DNA of 64,000 nt from Theobroma cacao (Eukaryota > Streptophyta > Magnoliopsida > Malvales > Malvaceae), in contig NC_030858.1 of assembly GCF_000208745.1 (NCBI RefSeq), positions 16,780,324-16,844,323 of the forward strand. The letters run 5' to 3'. A program made the translations under genes and the position numbers. Position 1 is the first letter of the stretch; each line of letters starts with the position of its first letter. This document shows, one piece after another, positions 44,347 to 56,221 of the stretch. The notes below the pieces were generated by a model. The model did no database searches. It saw only the letters and a program-made list of their open reading frames with translations, and was not told the origin of the DNA.

Positions 44347-46526
44347 TGTCTGCTCCCATGAAAAGGCATTGTTGTAAAGGTTATACTTGAGCCTTGAAAA
44401 TGTATTTTTCATAATGGATTACAAATTCCTTGGTGAGCCAAAGGAGAAGATGTAGGCCTATGGAGAGGATTGAGCCTCTATAAATGATTTGTGTCTTTTC
44501 TTTATTCTCCTTACTCTTGAACTTGTGCATTTTCTCTTTACTTTTCACTACTTCTTAATTGTGCATTTTACTTGGCTGTTAAGAGATTTGAACATTTATT
44601 TTTGAACTTGCTTTTTCTTCAACTCAATCTTCAAATCACTTTTGACTCACTTTGAGATACTTATGCTTTTTACTTTGGTTTGAAGCGTTTTGAAAATCTG
44701 CACTTATCTTGCTTTATTCTTTGATTTACTCTTTAAATTACTTTACAATTTTAATTTATGCACTTCACTTTGAAAAGCTTTTTAGAATCTGTTTTCAACT
44801 TACTTGCTCATTTGATTTCCAAATTGTTTTTGACATGTTCTAAAGTAAGAGTAAGTTTTGAAACTTTCCCTTCTTCTCAAACTTATGCTTTTCACTTTGA
44901 AAATTTTTTTGAAACTCATAGCTCACTTACTTTTCACTTTTATATTTTCCTATTTTTACTTTATTGTGAAAAAATTTGAATTATTGTTTTCAAATATGTT
45001 TTTCAATTCAATTCTCAAAGGATTTGAATATTTGTCTTTAAACTTATTCTTTTACTCACTTCTCAAATCCTTTTTAAAATGTTAGCATATTTTATTTTGA
45101 AAAGGTTTGAAAATTTGTTTTCAACTTGTTTGTTCATTTTTTTTATTTGTTTTAAAGAGAAAAGAAATTTAAAAACTTTATATCAAGCTTCAAAGTTCAA
45201 TTTGTTAAAATTTTTTTTGAAATCCAATTCACCCCTCCTCATGGATATTTTCCTTATAATTATTGAGCTAAAACATTCCTAAAAAAAAAAATAGTTTATA
45301 AAACTTTAGCACAACCACAAATGTTTTGATAGTATCTTTCCAATCCAACTTCCACAATATGCATCAATTCACCAAGATTAACATATACATATATCTATTA
45401 TAGGGAACATAGTTTTAAAATAGGTTCACCCACTCACCTTAATTGGTGGGATTTTTCTCACCAATAATACTATCCGCTCCTTAACTCTATGTAATTTCAC
45501 TAAGAAATTTCTAGCAAGCTTTTCAAGTCTCCAATTCGACTTAAACATGGCGTTATTTCCAAATTTCTAATAATTTTCAAGTAGCTTCCACTAGGTACCA
45601 AAATACTTAGTTCAACAACTCTTAACAATCTACATTATTCACACATTAATATTTCCCTAAGATTAGATGTTTATGCACATGGGCAGCTATGATTTAATAG
45701 TCAAAGCTTAATTGAAATCCACCATTCTTACCTTTCAACTTCACCAATTTACTCTTATGGTGCGTTTGGTATAAAGGATGTAAAATCACATTCCCTGCAA
45801 TGTGCCCAATTAAATTACATTGCACTGTTTGTTTTGTAACAGACCACAACAATGTAAGATTGCAATGCAATTACATTGCAGCCAATGGATGTAATGTGAT
45901 TGCAGTCCAAAACCAATGCAATCACATTACATTGCACTCTGCAATGTCTTTAAGGACATTTTTACCCATCATCTTTTAAAAAACTTACTTACAATTCAAA
46001 GCAAAACATCGTTTTTGGGGTTGAGGGTCTGCTACTGCTTCTCCATTTTGCTAAAGTTGCTCCTCCTTCTTCTAGCTCTGCTTCTTCATCATCTGAAATT
46101 GTGGGTTGAAATCTCCCATTCTTCTTTTTCTTTCTCCTTTTTTTTATCTTCTTCTTATATTCTTTAATCTGACTTTTTTCTGTTAATTTGGGTTTTCTTC
46201 ATATTTATATTTTAGGGTTTATCACTGAAATAATTTGGCCCTTGATCGGCAAGACAGGTTGGATTTTTGGGCTAATCTTCAACAAGAGGCACAAGTAATT
46301 GTGATGAAATAAAACGCTGCGTGTTTGGTTGCAATTTTTGGTGTTGCAATTTTTGGATTTTATTCCCTCAACAAAATATGGGTAATCAAATAGATTTCAA
46401 GTTCTATCCAATTAAAACTTCTATCCAATTAGAAATGTTGAAAGCAGTAGAACTCATACCTAGCATTGCCAAATCCATGATACCGTCAAGACATGGCCAT
46501 CTTCTTTGTGGTTGGTTTTTGATAAG

Positions 46527-46856
46527 GCATTGCGTGACTGACTTTGGACATTGCGTGACTAGTTTTTGATAAGTCATTGCGTGACCAGTTTCTGATAAGG
46601 CATTGCGTGACTAGTTGATAGGTATTGCGTGACTGACTTTGGGTATTACGTGACTAGTTTTTGATAAGACATTGCGTGACTAGTTTCTAATAAGGCATTG
46701 CGTGACTTACTTTGGAAATTGCGTGACTGACTTTGGAAATTGCGTGACTAGTTTTTGATAAGGCATTGTGTGACTAGTTTCTGATAAGGCATTGTGTGAC
46801 TAGTTGATAGACATTGCGTGACTTGTTAGTAAAGCATTGCGTGACTAGTTAGTAAA
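46527..46856 (+). repeat. Minisatellite with ATTGCGTGACTAG core, 14 copies
   Basis: I count 14 copies of ATTGCGTGACTAG or variants (ATTGTGTGACTAG, ATTACGTGACTAG, ATTGCGTGACTGACTTTGG), spaced 18-30 bases apart by TTTTTGATAAGGC- or TTTGGA-like linkers. Two unit types alternate, giving a higher-order pattern. Confidence 0.95.
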
Positions 46857-47489
46857 GAATGTTATATGTTCTAATGGACGGCCTGTAATCCAACTGGTTA
46901 GTACGTTGGTTTATCAAGGAAGGAGCCTTGTGTTTTTGTTTCTGCGTTTTTTTAGGGTTGGGTCTTTGGATTGGAACTTTTTTTTTGGAAAATTTATAGG
47001 AGCTGAGTTGGTTTCTCTTAGGGGGTTTAGTCCCCTCATTCTTCTAGTTCATTTTGCTCTTATGAGGACTGTTGGTTGGGCCTAAACCCAATGCTGCATT
47101 TAAATTAAAAGAGGTTACAATGTTTCGGTTGTTTTGGGTCACAAGGTGTTCTCAACTTCAAAAGGTCGTAACTTTATGCTCGGTTGTCCGATCGGGGTAT
47201 TTTTTTTTGAATCCATGTAACTTTTCGAGATCTACGCGTTGATAGACAACCGAAGGCGGTCTGTTGCCGTTTTGACCCCAAAAACATCATTTTAACCCTG
47301 AATTTGAATTTTTACTCTTTTTTTGCTTTTTTTTTTTTAAGATTTGGCCTCCCATTTTTTATTTTGTTTAAGGTAAAATTGGTCTTGATAGTAGGAAACC
47401 TTTGCAATTTTTTTTTAGATTTTATGGTGTAAGAAAAGAGTGCAAAAAGGTTTAGTTGTTACTGCCAGTCGTTATATCAACTTTTGGTT

Positions 47490-47580
47490 GCACCCTACCA
47501 CAATTTGTTTAGTCGGTTGTGTGGTTAATTGCTTAGTGACGCTTGCATTATTGGTCTCGAGTTTGAGTCCTGCTTCTTGT
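47490..47580 (+). other. tRNA-like A and B box candidate
   Basis: GTGGTTAATTGCTTAGTGAC followed 35 bases later by GAGTTTGAGTCC resembles RNA polymerase III A and B boxes of tRNA-derived sequence. I cannot draw a full cloverleaf, so this is at most a tRNA-derived fragment or SINE head. Confidence 0.2.
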
Positions 47581-47827
47581 AGTGCAATCTTTTTTTTTTA
47601 CCTTTGATTGCTACCATTAAATCGGTCTTTAGTATCAATTGAACTTACATTAAATTTTTCCAACATATTCCCTGCATATCAAAAATAGATCCTTCTATAT
47701 GTTGTTTTTAAATTGAATATTTGTAAGGTGGAGATGAAAAGTTAACTTTGTGCTTACTATATGCTGTTTTTATATAATGTTTATATTTCATTATTTTAAT
47801 TATTGTTTTATATTGTTAGTTCACACA

Positions 47828-47929
47828 ATGGAAGGGTTTTCTCAAGAGCAAATTGCAACAATCGTGTCTGCTATTGTATTAGCCATTGAGCTATTCAACA
47901 TGATACTTCTAGCTAATACTTTGGTTTAA
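47828..47929 (+). other. Small open frame of 33 codons in the Harbinger-like element
   Basis: It reads MEGFSQEQIATIVSAIVLAI, then ELFNMILLANTLV and stops. The composition is protein-like (amphipathic and hydrophobic) in an otherwise AT-rich non-coding stretch. It could be a leftover first exon of a transposon protein. Function unknown. Confidence 0.3.
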
Positions 47930-48158
47930 GGATGTTATCATATTTTACTGTATACTTTTAGCTTGATATTTTGTTTTAGCTTGATAGCAAGTTATTTTGA
48001 ATTTATGATATTTTCATAAGAAATTAATTGGAGATTGAGAATTATGGGTATTTTGTTGCCAATTTGCTATTGGTTACAAGAGAGGAAGCTATCACATTAA
48101 TGTATACATATAAAACGTATTAAGAAATAAAAATAAAATATTATCTTCTAAAGAAAAA

Positions 48159-48202
48159 NNNNNNNNNNNNNNNNNNNNNNNNNNNNNNNNNNNNNNNNNN
48201 NN
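48159..48202. other. Assembly gap (44 N)
   Basis: A run of N inside the Harbinger-like element, flanked on both sides by AAAATAAAATA-type low-complexity sequence, which probably caused the gap. The real length may differ. Confidence 1.
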
Positions 48203-49829
48203 AATATAAGAAATTATATTAAAAATAAAAATAAAATATATTCTTGTAATAAGAAATGAAAAATAAAATATATTTAATTAAAAATATATTTAAAAATGAC
48301 ATTATATAAAAATTAACAATAAAAAAAATACATGTTAAACTTATATTTTAATATATAAGGGTAGTTTTGGAAATTAACATTACATACCTTGTAAAGTACT
48401 TGTAAAACAAACACTGCAATGTTATCTTTCCTGCAATCACATTACTTGCAATCATATTATCTGCAATCACATTACATTGTAAAGTACTAAACGCTACCTT
48501 AGAACTAGACCATGATTTAGGTTAGATTTCCAGCAGCTAGCCTCCTCCTAGCAACCATATTTCACAACTATTAATAAAATTTTTAATGCATTATCATTGT
48601 ACATTCTGCCAGTAAAATAAATCACAACATGAACCTCACATTTCACCAATTATGCTTACCTTAATACTCAATTCATTATCTCAACTGAATCTTTAGAGAT
48701 AGACTTTGGATTCAACATCTTTCCAACAACTTCTCCTTTCCTTTACAATTTCCTTACATCTTAGGTACAATTAAAATTTGTAAGTCAAACTTGTTCAAAT
48801 ATCCTCCTTTAATCATACTTAAATAGGACAAGAACTTAAGATTTAAGCTTCCTCTCCTCACCTTTATGAATGGTTAACTCACTCAAAGTATAACTTCAGC
48901 AACCTCCAAGCTGAGACACCAAAGGCTACCATACAAAAAAATTCAACAGCTTTTAAGCAATCAAACTCTAGATTTAGGATCCAACAAAATAAAAGATTCT
49001 TTACCTAACCCACTGATTTTTCTCTTTCAGCTTCTAAAATTAATTGGGGAGCCTTAAACCTCTTAAAGTAGGCTCAATCTTGATGCATGAACTCTTTCTT
49101 TTTGGCCGAGAGCTTAGCTCTCATTCCTTCCATTCGACCTCTAATTTATCTCTTTCAAATTCTTAGCTTTATATGGTGGTTTGGTGAAGGTTTTAGTGCT
49201 TATTGAAAGCAATGGAGGCTTGGGTTTAGAAAGTAAAATAAAGCAGACCACTCTTTATTCACATTGTTAGTCCACTTTATGCCAAAAACTCTTGAAAATG
49301 CACTTCATAGTGTTCAATTTTCTAGAGGAGAAGAATGGTAGCTCGGAGCAGGTGAAATGGGTGGATCTTCTTTGGTAAATTACATTCTAAGATTATTTTG
49401 AAGATAATTTCTTTCCCCCTTGGTAGATTGTGGTTGCCATGTATTGGCCATCATGGATTTTCCCTATCCATTCTTACATCTTTTGAGCAGATTCGTGACA
49501 CCTACATTGCCCATGAATAATTTCGTTGTTTATCCTATCTTTAGTCATATTGCTTTTCTCATTATTGGCTTAGTTGTAGATTCTTCTATCCACTTAATCC
49601 TACTTTGAAATATAGTTTATTCTTTCATTTCCTATTGATATCTTTACATGGCTGAATAACCATATCATTGCATGCTTTTTCTTTTGTAATCTTGCACATG
49701 GTGTTTTATACATGCACAATCCTTCACCTAAGGCCAACCATATAAATTTAATTAACCTTTAGTCTTTCTTCATTGTTATTTTAATGTTTATTTACTATAA
49801 TTTATCTAATATATATGTGTATATATACA

Positions 49830-49864
49830 ATATATGTATGTATATATATATATATATATATATA
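49830..49864 (+). repeat. AT microsatellite
   Basis: A TATATATATATA run with nearby ATATATGTGTATATATAC variants, inside the large minus-strand LTR. Another short AT run lies at 40128-40147. Confidence 0.95.
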
Positions 49865-50158
49865 TTTATTTAATAGTAATAATACCTTATATTATCAATC
49901 ACCTTTATTATTTTATCAATCTCCCCCACTTATGTTTACTGTGACCAATTAACACCTCCTTCATGAAGACATGATTAAATTCGACCTTAAATATAATAAT
50001 ATTATTTTAATATCATTGTATCATGAATAAAATATTATTTTATTTCAAAATATTCCATCCACCATCCCATGCTTAGTAACATCAAAATTGACCTTAATTC
50101 ACTTCAATTACCACCCAATAAACTCTAGTAGTTAACATTTACTGTATAGGGTGTTACA

Positions 50159-51592
50159 TGCACAAAGAAGTCGAAGACTTGAGATGTCATCAAATTTGAT
50201 GTTTTTGCCAACTTCAACATTTGAGACTCTTTCTGCATCTGTAAATAACTTCCCCTGGAGAATTAAAAAGGATCCCTAGTTACTAGCTTGAACATGAGAA
50301 TTATTGACATATCAGCTTAACATTTTAGGAATTTCAAAAATTGGTGGTTTTAAAAGAGTAGCCATATGGTCTAGTCATAGAAAAATAGAATCAAAAGTGG
50401 AAGGAACCAACAAATTGGCTTATTTCAATTTTTGCAATTTGGGAAGACTAGATCTTGCTGGCATTTCAACCTCTTGACCAAAAGCAATCATTATATCACA
50501 CAATGTTCCAATCTTTACTTGTTACAGGAGGACTTCGAGCAACAGTTCTATACCTTTATCAACCAATACTTTTCTCCTTTGACGTTGTGGTTCCATTCTG
50601 GATAGAACTTTTTCATTAACAAAATCATTTGAAATGAATTCTTGCTCCAAGCTCCAAAGTTTAAGATTAACTTGATATGCCTCAACATATCAATAGCGTT
50701 GAAGGTAGAATACAACAAGGAGACTTCCAATAGTATTTCAAGGGTCATTAGTTGCACAATCTAACAAGCATTTGGAGGATATGTTTCTCCTCATCAAAAC
50801 TCCATTACAACTTTTGTAGAAAAATAGCATAAGAAAATAAGTCAAAAGCCTTAAGATGTGGATAACACACTGTTTTTTAAGAGTTTGCCTACTATGGGGA
50901 TTTGCAAAAAAGGACTTTTTAGGATACAACAAGCCTATTGCAAAATTCTATTAAAAGTGAAAGTCTGTATTGAAAGTACGTTCCCTTTTACAAATATTAA
51001 ACCAATATGTTTCAATAACTGTGTCTATTGAGAACATTAAACAATCAACCAGTGTGTTTCAACAATTGTGTCGGTTAAAAAACATTAAAAAAAGAATCTG
51101 TTTATTTTAAAAGTTTTGTCTTAAAGTGAATAGTCACATTTGGATAAGTAATTAACATCCATGTGAGACTTCCAGTAAACCCAAATATTACAAACTATGT
51201 AGTAAGTCTATTATTTTATCTACCAAGTTTGTCTGAAAACATAAACAACATAATTCAGTGACCAATACTTATATCCAGTCCATCCAAGACTCGCATTGAC
51301 CTTTCGAATCATCAAATGCATCTTTACTTGATCCATAGTTGAACTTTTTTTTCCAAAATTTCATACTAAGCATTCGCTGATATGTAAATGATTTAGACAA
51401 AAGCTTGCACTCCACTTTCACCCGAACAATAGTGAGAACCTCATTAAGCAATACCAACTATGATCCACCATCATTACCAGACTAACATAAAACCATTTAA
51501 GCTACCTTAGAATTTTGTCTTTCTAACAGAACTCGTGCAATCTTAGGATAAGTTGCTGTACCACAGATCTCTAGAAGAAGTTGATGAGATTC
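50159..51592 (-). pseudogene. HOS1: HOS1-like relic, ELYS-domain exons
   Basis: Minus-strand reading from 51592: HQLLLEICGTATYPKIARVL, LERQNSKVA, then after stops LVLLNEVLTIVRVKVECKLL and SFTYQRMLSMKF, an acidic SKDAFDDSKGQCESWMDW block (to about 51270), an apparent intron, DEEKH and KCLLDCATNDP (about 50750-50800), then YVEAYQVNLKLWSLEQEFIS and NEKVLSRMEPQRQRRKVLID (50670-50550), and KFDDISSLRLL near 50170. This is the ELYS-like part of HOS1 and the start of its C-terminal region. Three in-frame stops at 51465-51500 and several frameshifts show decay. Because intron-like sequence is retained it is not a processed copy. Confidence 0.85.
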
Positions 51593-52163
51593 TATAAAAA
51601 AAATTATCTTAATATGGAAAAACTAAAAAAGCAAGGTTTTGGAGCGAAGTAACGGTTGTTTGAAGATTGAAAAAGGCAACCTTTGGTTACAAAATGAAGG
51701 CATTTTAACTTTACCAATTTATGTCTAGTTATATGCAAGTTTATAATGTTGTTTTGTTATTTGCTTGTGTCTTGTTCTAGCTAAATGTTAAATAGGTGTG
51801 TTGTTTCATTTATGTAAAGCTTAAATGCCAAAGTCAAGTGTCGTCTTATTTTATTCCTTTGTAATGCTTAGTAGCCATGTGTTTTATTCCTCTGTTAATT
51901 GTTGTTTGACATAGAAAACCATGTTTGGTTTTCATGCCTAGCCTATTGTTACTCAATTTTATTGTCCCAAGGCTACATCTAAGGCCTCGGTTAGTTTCTC
52001 ATTGTAGTTGATGAATATATAAGAAAACTATGGAATTAAAAAGTCTGATGCCTTTTGCTAATTCACTAATTTAAAACATATTCTTTTTTCACTCATTTTT
52101 CTTCATCTGTCTTTCAGTGTTCTTCATTTTTTGAAAATTTTGTTTTCTCTTAGAATCTTAACA
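51593..52163 (+). repeat. 5' LTR of copia element 2
   Basis: About 571 bases ending CTTAGAATCTTAACA. Its first bases are degraded relative to the 3' LTR. The two LTRs differ at roughly a tenth of positions by eye. Confidence 0.9.
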
Positions 52164-52175
52164 TGGTATCAGAGC
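52164..52175 (+). promoter_or_regulatory. tRNA-iMet primer-binding site of copia 2
   Basis: TGGTATCAGAGC directly follows the 5' LTR. Confidence 0.92.
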
Positions 52176-52249
52176 TATCTTCTTAAGGAACCTATATAAC
52201 ATTTCTTATTCTTCCTTGATTGTCATCTGGTTGATTGAATCACTAGTTC

Positions 52250-53232
52250 AATGGTTACTGCTGGTTTCAGAACTTCAACTCCTCTAATCTTTTCAAGTTG
52301 AAATTAACCCATTTAAGCAACGAAAATGAAGGCTTATCTTAAAGCTTTTGACTTATAGGACGTAGTTGAAGTTGAGGGTGATCCTCCGATCCAAAGACTT
52401 GCTAATCCCACATTGGTTAAAATTAGGCAGCATAGTGAGGAGGTTGCCAAGCAATATAAGGCATTTTCATGCCTTCACTTTATTAGTTCAAACACTATTT
52501 TCACTAGGATTATGAACTTTGATGATCCTAAGCAAGTACGAGATACTTTGAAGGAACAGTTTCAAAGGAGCGATCACACCAGGCAAATGTAGATTCTGAA
52601 TCTTTCAAGGGAGTTTGAGCGACTGAAGATGAAGGATGATGAAGGTATTCAAGCTTATTTACATAGAATTTTACGAATAGTGAATCAGTTAGGGTTGCTA
52701 AGGGAAGAAGGTACAAAGAGAAAAGTAGTAAATACGTTCTTGGTGAGCTCATTAGAGAGGTTTGAGGCCAAAATTTCCTCTCTAAAAGCCTCAAAAGACT
52801 TAACTAGATCTTACTGAATGAATTAATCAATGCATTTTCTAGTCTAAGAGCAAAGAAAAGTTATCAAGAGTGAATACTCCATTTAAAATGCCTTAGCAAC
52901 CAAGACTAAGGGCTTAAAAGTTTAAGGAGGTGGTTCTAAAAGGCTTAAGAGAAATGGAAACAAAGTTGGTGACGGTAAGTAGGGTAAGCATACTAATAAG
53001 TACCTTTTTTGCCCTCACTACAAGAAGAAAAACCACACTACGAAGTACTACGAAGTACAAGCCAAATGTGAAATGCAGAGTCTGTAACCAGCAAGGACAT
53101 ATGGAGAAGGCATGTAAAGTTTATAAAACTAAAGCAAAAAGCAAGGTTGTAGTAGCTAAAAAGGTTATTGAATCTGAAGAGTTGTTTTTCATGGCTAAGT
53201 TGGATGATAAGTGGGCAGTAAAGGACTCCTAG
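52250..53232 (+). pseudogene. Copia 2 gag
   Basis: The gag domain is seen as KMKAYLKAFDL then DVVEVEGDPPIQRLANPTLV, KQYKAFSCLHFISSNTIFTR, and LSREFERLKMKDDEGIQAYL (52600-52660), with stops between. The zinc knuckle CRVCNQQGHMEKAC (CX2CX4HX4C) lies at about 53068-53112. The frame ends at 53230-53232. Confidence 0.85.
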
Positions 53233-56221
53233 TTGATTGATAATGGATATTCAAACCACCTTACAAGTAATGAAAGCTTATTCACTGAGCTTGATAGGAA
53301 GCTTAAAGCTTAAGTAAAAATTGGAAATGGGGTTTACAAAATAATTGGTATTAGTACTATAGTAGTTGATACTCCCTCAAGTACCAGATTCATTAATTAT
53401 GTTCATTATGTATTTGAGGCTAATCAAAACTTACTCAGTGTAGGTCAGTTAAATGACAATCACTATGCCATGTTGTTTAAAGATAAATAGTGCATTATCT
53501 TTGAACCTACTAGTGTTGAGTTGTTGACAGTTAAGATGAAAAATAAGTGTTATCCTTTAAATATGATGGAAATAGAACATAAGGCTAACAACAATGAAAG
53601 TGATTTATTCGAGATATGGCATAAGAGATTAGGGCATGTGAAATATGGTTCACTAATGAAAATGGCCTCTGATAACTTGGTAAAAAGCTTTCTTGCTATA
53701 AAGAAACCAAATAAACTGTGTTAAGTATGTCAATAAGGAAAACAAAATAGGAAGCCATTTCCAAAGGAAAGAAAATGAAAGGCTACTTAGAAACATGGGC
53801 TTGTACACATTGATATTTATAGACCAATGAGAACTCTATCATTGAATAACAATAGGTTCTACATTATGTTTATTGATGACTTGACTAGATTTTGGTAGAT
53901 ATACTTTATAAACAAATCAGACGCTTTGAATCATTTTATCAAATTTAAAGCCTCAACAGAAAACCAATTTGATATGAAGTTTAAAAATCTGAGAAGTGAT
54001 TATGGCATAAAGTATATTGTAGCTAACTTTAAAAGGTATTTGAAGAAACTTGGTGTTTATCATCAACTTACAATGACTTATAGTCCCCAACAAAGTGGAG
54101 TTGCAGAAAGAAATAGTAGAAATGGCAAAATGCTTGATGTTTCAAAATGACTTACTAAGGGTATTTTGGACAAAGGCAATCAATACTATAAATTATTTAC
54201 TAAATATGGCCTATATTCGAGTTTTGACACTCAAAACTCCTTATGAAATGTGGTATAAACACAACCCTATGTAACTCATTTGAAAACTTTTGGTTGCATC
54301 TGCTATGTCAATATATTAGATCAAAAAAGGACTAAATTAGACTTCAAGTCAGTCATGGCTATACGATTTGGCTACAGTGAGTCCTCTAAAGGTTATGGGT
54401 TGTATGCCATTAATACTAAGAAGCTATTCATGAGGAGAGATATTGTTTTTGATGAAGGGCAAAAATGGAGTTGGAGAAATGAGACTGTAGACAATTCTGA
54501 AAATGAAATTTCTTCTAATGATGATCAATTGCAGTTTGATGACAATGATTCAGTTGATTCAAAAGAAGAAAGTTTGGCAATAAAAGGAACAAGAACACTT
54601 CAGGATATCTATAGCAGCTGTAATGTTGCCATTTTAGATTCTTCAAGCTTCACTAAAGCTAATTTTAATTCAAATTGAAAGGCTGCAATGGATGTTGAAA
54701 TCAGTGTGAATAAAAGGAATGAGACTTGGATTCTTGTTGATAGGTCTAAGGATCAAAGTGTTATTGGAGTCAAGTGGATTTACAAAACAAAATTGAATCT
54801 AGACAGTTCAATCAACAAGTACAAAGCAAGATTAGTAGTGAAGTGTTATTCACAAACATATGGTATTGACTATTTTGAGACTTTTTCCTATATTGCCAGA
54901 CATGACACTATAAGATTACTAGTTGCCTTGTCAGCTAGGGAAGGTTAGAGAATCTTTCATCTAGATGTCAAGTCTGCATTCTTAAATGGAATACTGTTAG
55001 AAGACATTTACATAGATTAATTAGAGGGATATGAAGAACTAGGATCAGAAAACAAAGTTTGCAAACTTATTAAGGCTTTTTATGGCCTCAAGCAAGCTCT
55101 CAGAGCTTGGATGAAAGGATTGATGAGCATTTCAGTGGTCAAGTCTTCAATAGGAGTGTAACTGAGCCTACATTCTATGTAAAAAACTCAAATAACTCAG
55201 TCATACTCATTGTAGCCTTATATCTAGATGATTTATTGACTATAAGACTTAATGAGGGTTATTTAAAAGAGTTCAAAGATTAGATGATGATTGTGTTTGA
55301 GATGATTGATCTAAGATTAATGACCTACTTTTTAGGTATGGAAGTTCAACAAGCTACTGGTCAAATTATACTACATCAAACCAAGTATGCAAAGGACTTA
55401 TTAAAAAGGTTTAATATAAGCTTCTGCATACTTATTCACACCCCACTCATTGTAAGTTGCAAACTTTGTAAAAATGATGGGTCAACAAAAGTTGATGGAC
55501 TGCTTTACAAAAGCATGATTGGGTTGTACTTATCAGCAACACGACCAGATATCATGTTTGCCAAAAGCTTACTGTCAAGATATATGCAATCTCCTTTAAT
55601 ATTGCATTTTGTAGCTGTAAAAAGAGTTCTCAGATATGTGAAAGGTACTGTTGACTTTGGTTTAAGGTACTTGAAGTAGGAAAGCAATGAGCTACAAGGC
55701 TATATTGATAGTGATTCAGTAGGATCTGTGGCTAATTTAAAGAGTATTTAAGGATTTTGTTTTTCTCTTGGAAGTGGAGTTTTCTCATGGAACTCGAAAA
55801 AGTTGGAGGTAGTGGCTCAGTCATCAGTTGAGGTTGAGTACATTGCCATTGTTACAGCAACAAATCATGCTCAATGGTTAAGAAAGGTATTTTTTGATTT
55901 GGGATTCAGTCAAGTTAAGTCACAATGCTGCATGTGGACAACCAATCTACGATTGCCATAGCCAAAAATCCAATACAACATGGATGCATAAAGCACATCA
56001 GAGTAAAGTTTCATGCGTTTAGGGATGCTGTTAAAGATCAAGAAATTGAGCTCGAGTACTACCACACTAATGCTCAATTGATTGATATCTTCACCAAAAG
56101 TCTAAGCAAAGACAGATTCAAAACTCTGAGATCTTCTTTGGGTGTTTACCAGACTAATGATCGTGGGGGTGTGTTGGAAAATGATCTTAATCTAGTAAAA
56201 CAAAAGAAGCAAAGTTTTTGA
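53233..56221 (+). pseudogene. Copia 2 pol (protease, integrase, RT, RNase H)
   Basis: Protease: LIDNGYSNHLTSNESLFTEL near 53235 (the expected catalytic D-S/T-G is changed to DNG). Integrase: IWHKRLGHVKYGSLMKMA near 53615, FIDDLTRFW near 53875 and SPQQSGVAERNSRNGKML near 54085. RT: NETWILVDRSKDQSVIGVKW near 54720, HLDVKSAFLNG near 54960, and YLDDLLT near 55220 where reading frames break up. RNase H: MLHVDNQSTIAIAKNPIQHG (55925) and ELEYYHTNAQLIDIFTKSLS (56050-56110). At least ten stops or shifts. Confidence 0.9.

Larger units (their letters stand above)
40157..45275 (+). repeat. SIRE-like copia LTR, itself split by insertions
   Basis: It starts about TGTTAACTTTAATAGC and ends about TGAGCTAAAACA after the CCAATTCACCCCTCCTC block near 45220. 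The left part has AATCGATTC-type repeats (40330-40620) and GGTTACGCCTGATCCTTGAA repeats (41020-41110), which resume after the insertion with GTTGTAAAGGTTATACTTGA (44370). Open frames at 44758-45282 are T-rich LTR sequence, not genes. Flanks AAAAC and TTCCT do not match, so exact ends are open. Confidence 0.55.
45758..48501. mobile_element. Non-autonomous DNA transposon, PIF/Harbinger-like candidate
   Basis: Ends are GGTGCGTTTGGTA (45759) and, reversed, GGTAGCGTTTAGTA (48498), each next to TTA, the target duplication typical of PIF/Harbinger, although the left TTA is one base away. Both ends carry many copies of GCAATCACATTAC / GTAATGTGATTGC (45836-45945 and 48420-48480), typical subterminal repeats. 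The interior holds a minisatellite, a small open frame and the assembly gap, but no transposase. It interrupts the large minus-strand LTR. Confidence 0.55.
38660..50158 (-). repeat. Large solo LTR (Tekay/Del-like, minus strand) split by nested insertions
   Basis: The right end is sharp: TGTAACACCCTATACAG on the minus strand starts at 50158, directly against HOS1-like coding sequence. Reading leftwards the LTR pieces are about 50158-48502, 45757-45276 and 40156-38660, adding up to about 3.6 kb. The words CCCGTGGGCC, GGGGGCCTTTCCCC and CGTGGTCCTTGCCACG near 39570-39730 are typical of Tekay/Del LTRs. HOS1-like sequence resumes just left of it with no internal retrotransposon region, so a solo LTR is the best reading. 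The left boundary is uncertain (38.65-38.9 kb) and I could not find the target duplication. Confidence 0.6.

Noticed and set aside
44758..45282. Three overlapping plus-strand frames of 67-75 codons
   Set aside because: Phe/Leu-rich translation of T-rich SIRE-like LTR sequence, just before the typical LTR end.
46527..46856. CRISPR-like regular repeats
   Set aside because: Spacers are short (about 5-17 bases) and similar to each other, as in a minisatellite in plant DNA, not a CRISPR array.
46870..46930. Possible tRNA gene (AATCCAACTGGTTAGTACGT)
   Set aside because: An A-box-like string is present but no B box at the right distance and no acceptor stem pairing.
48121..48260. Apparent AT-rich satellite around the N gap
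   Set aside because: The sequence is simple AAAATAAA-type low complexity, and the gap makes its length meaningless.
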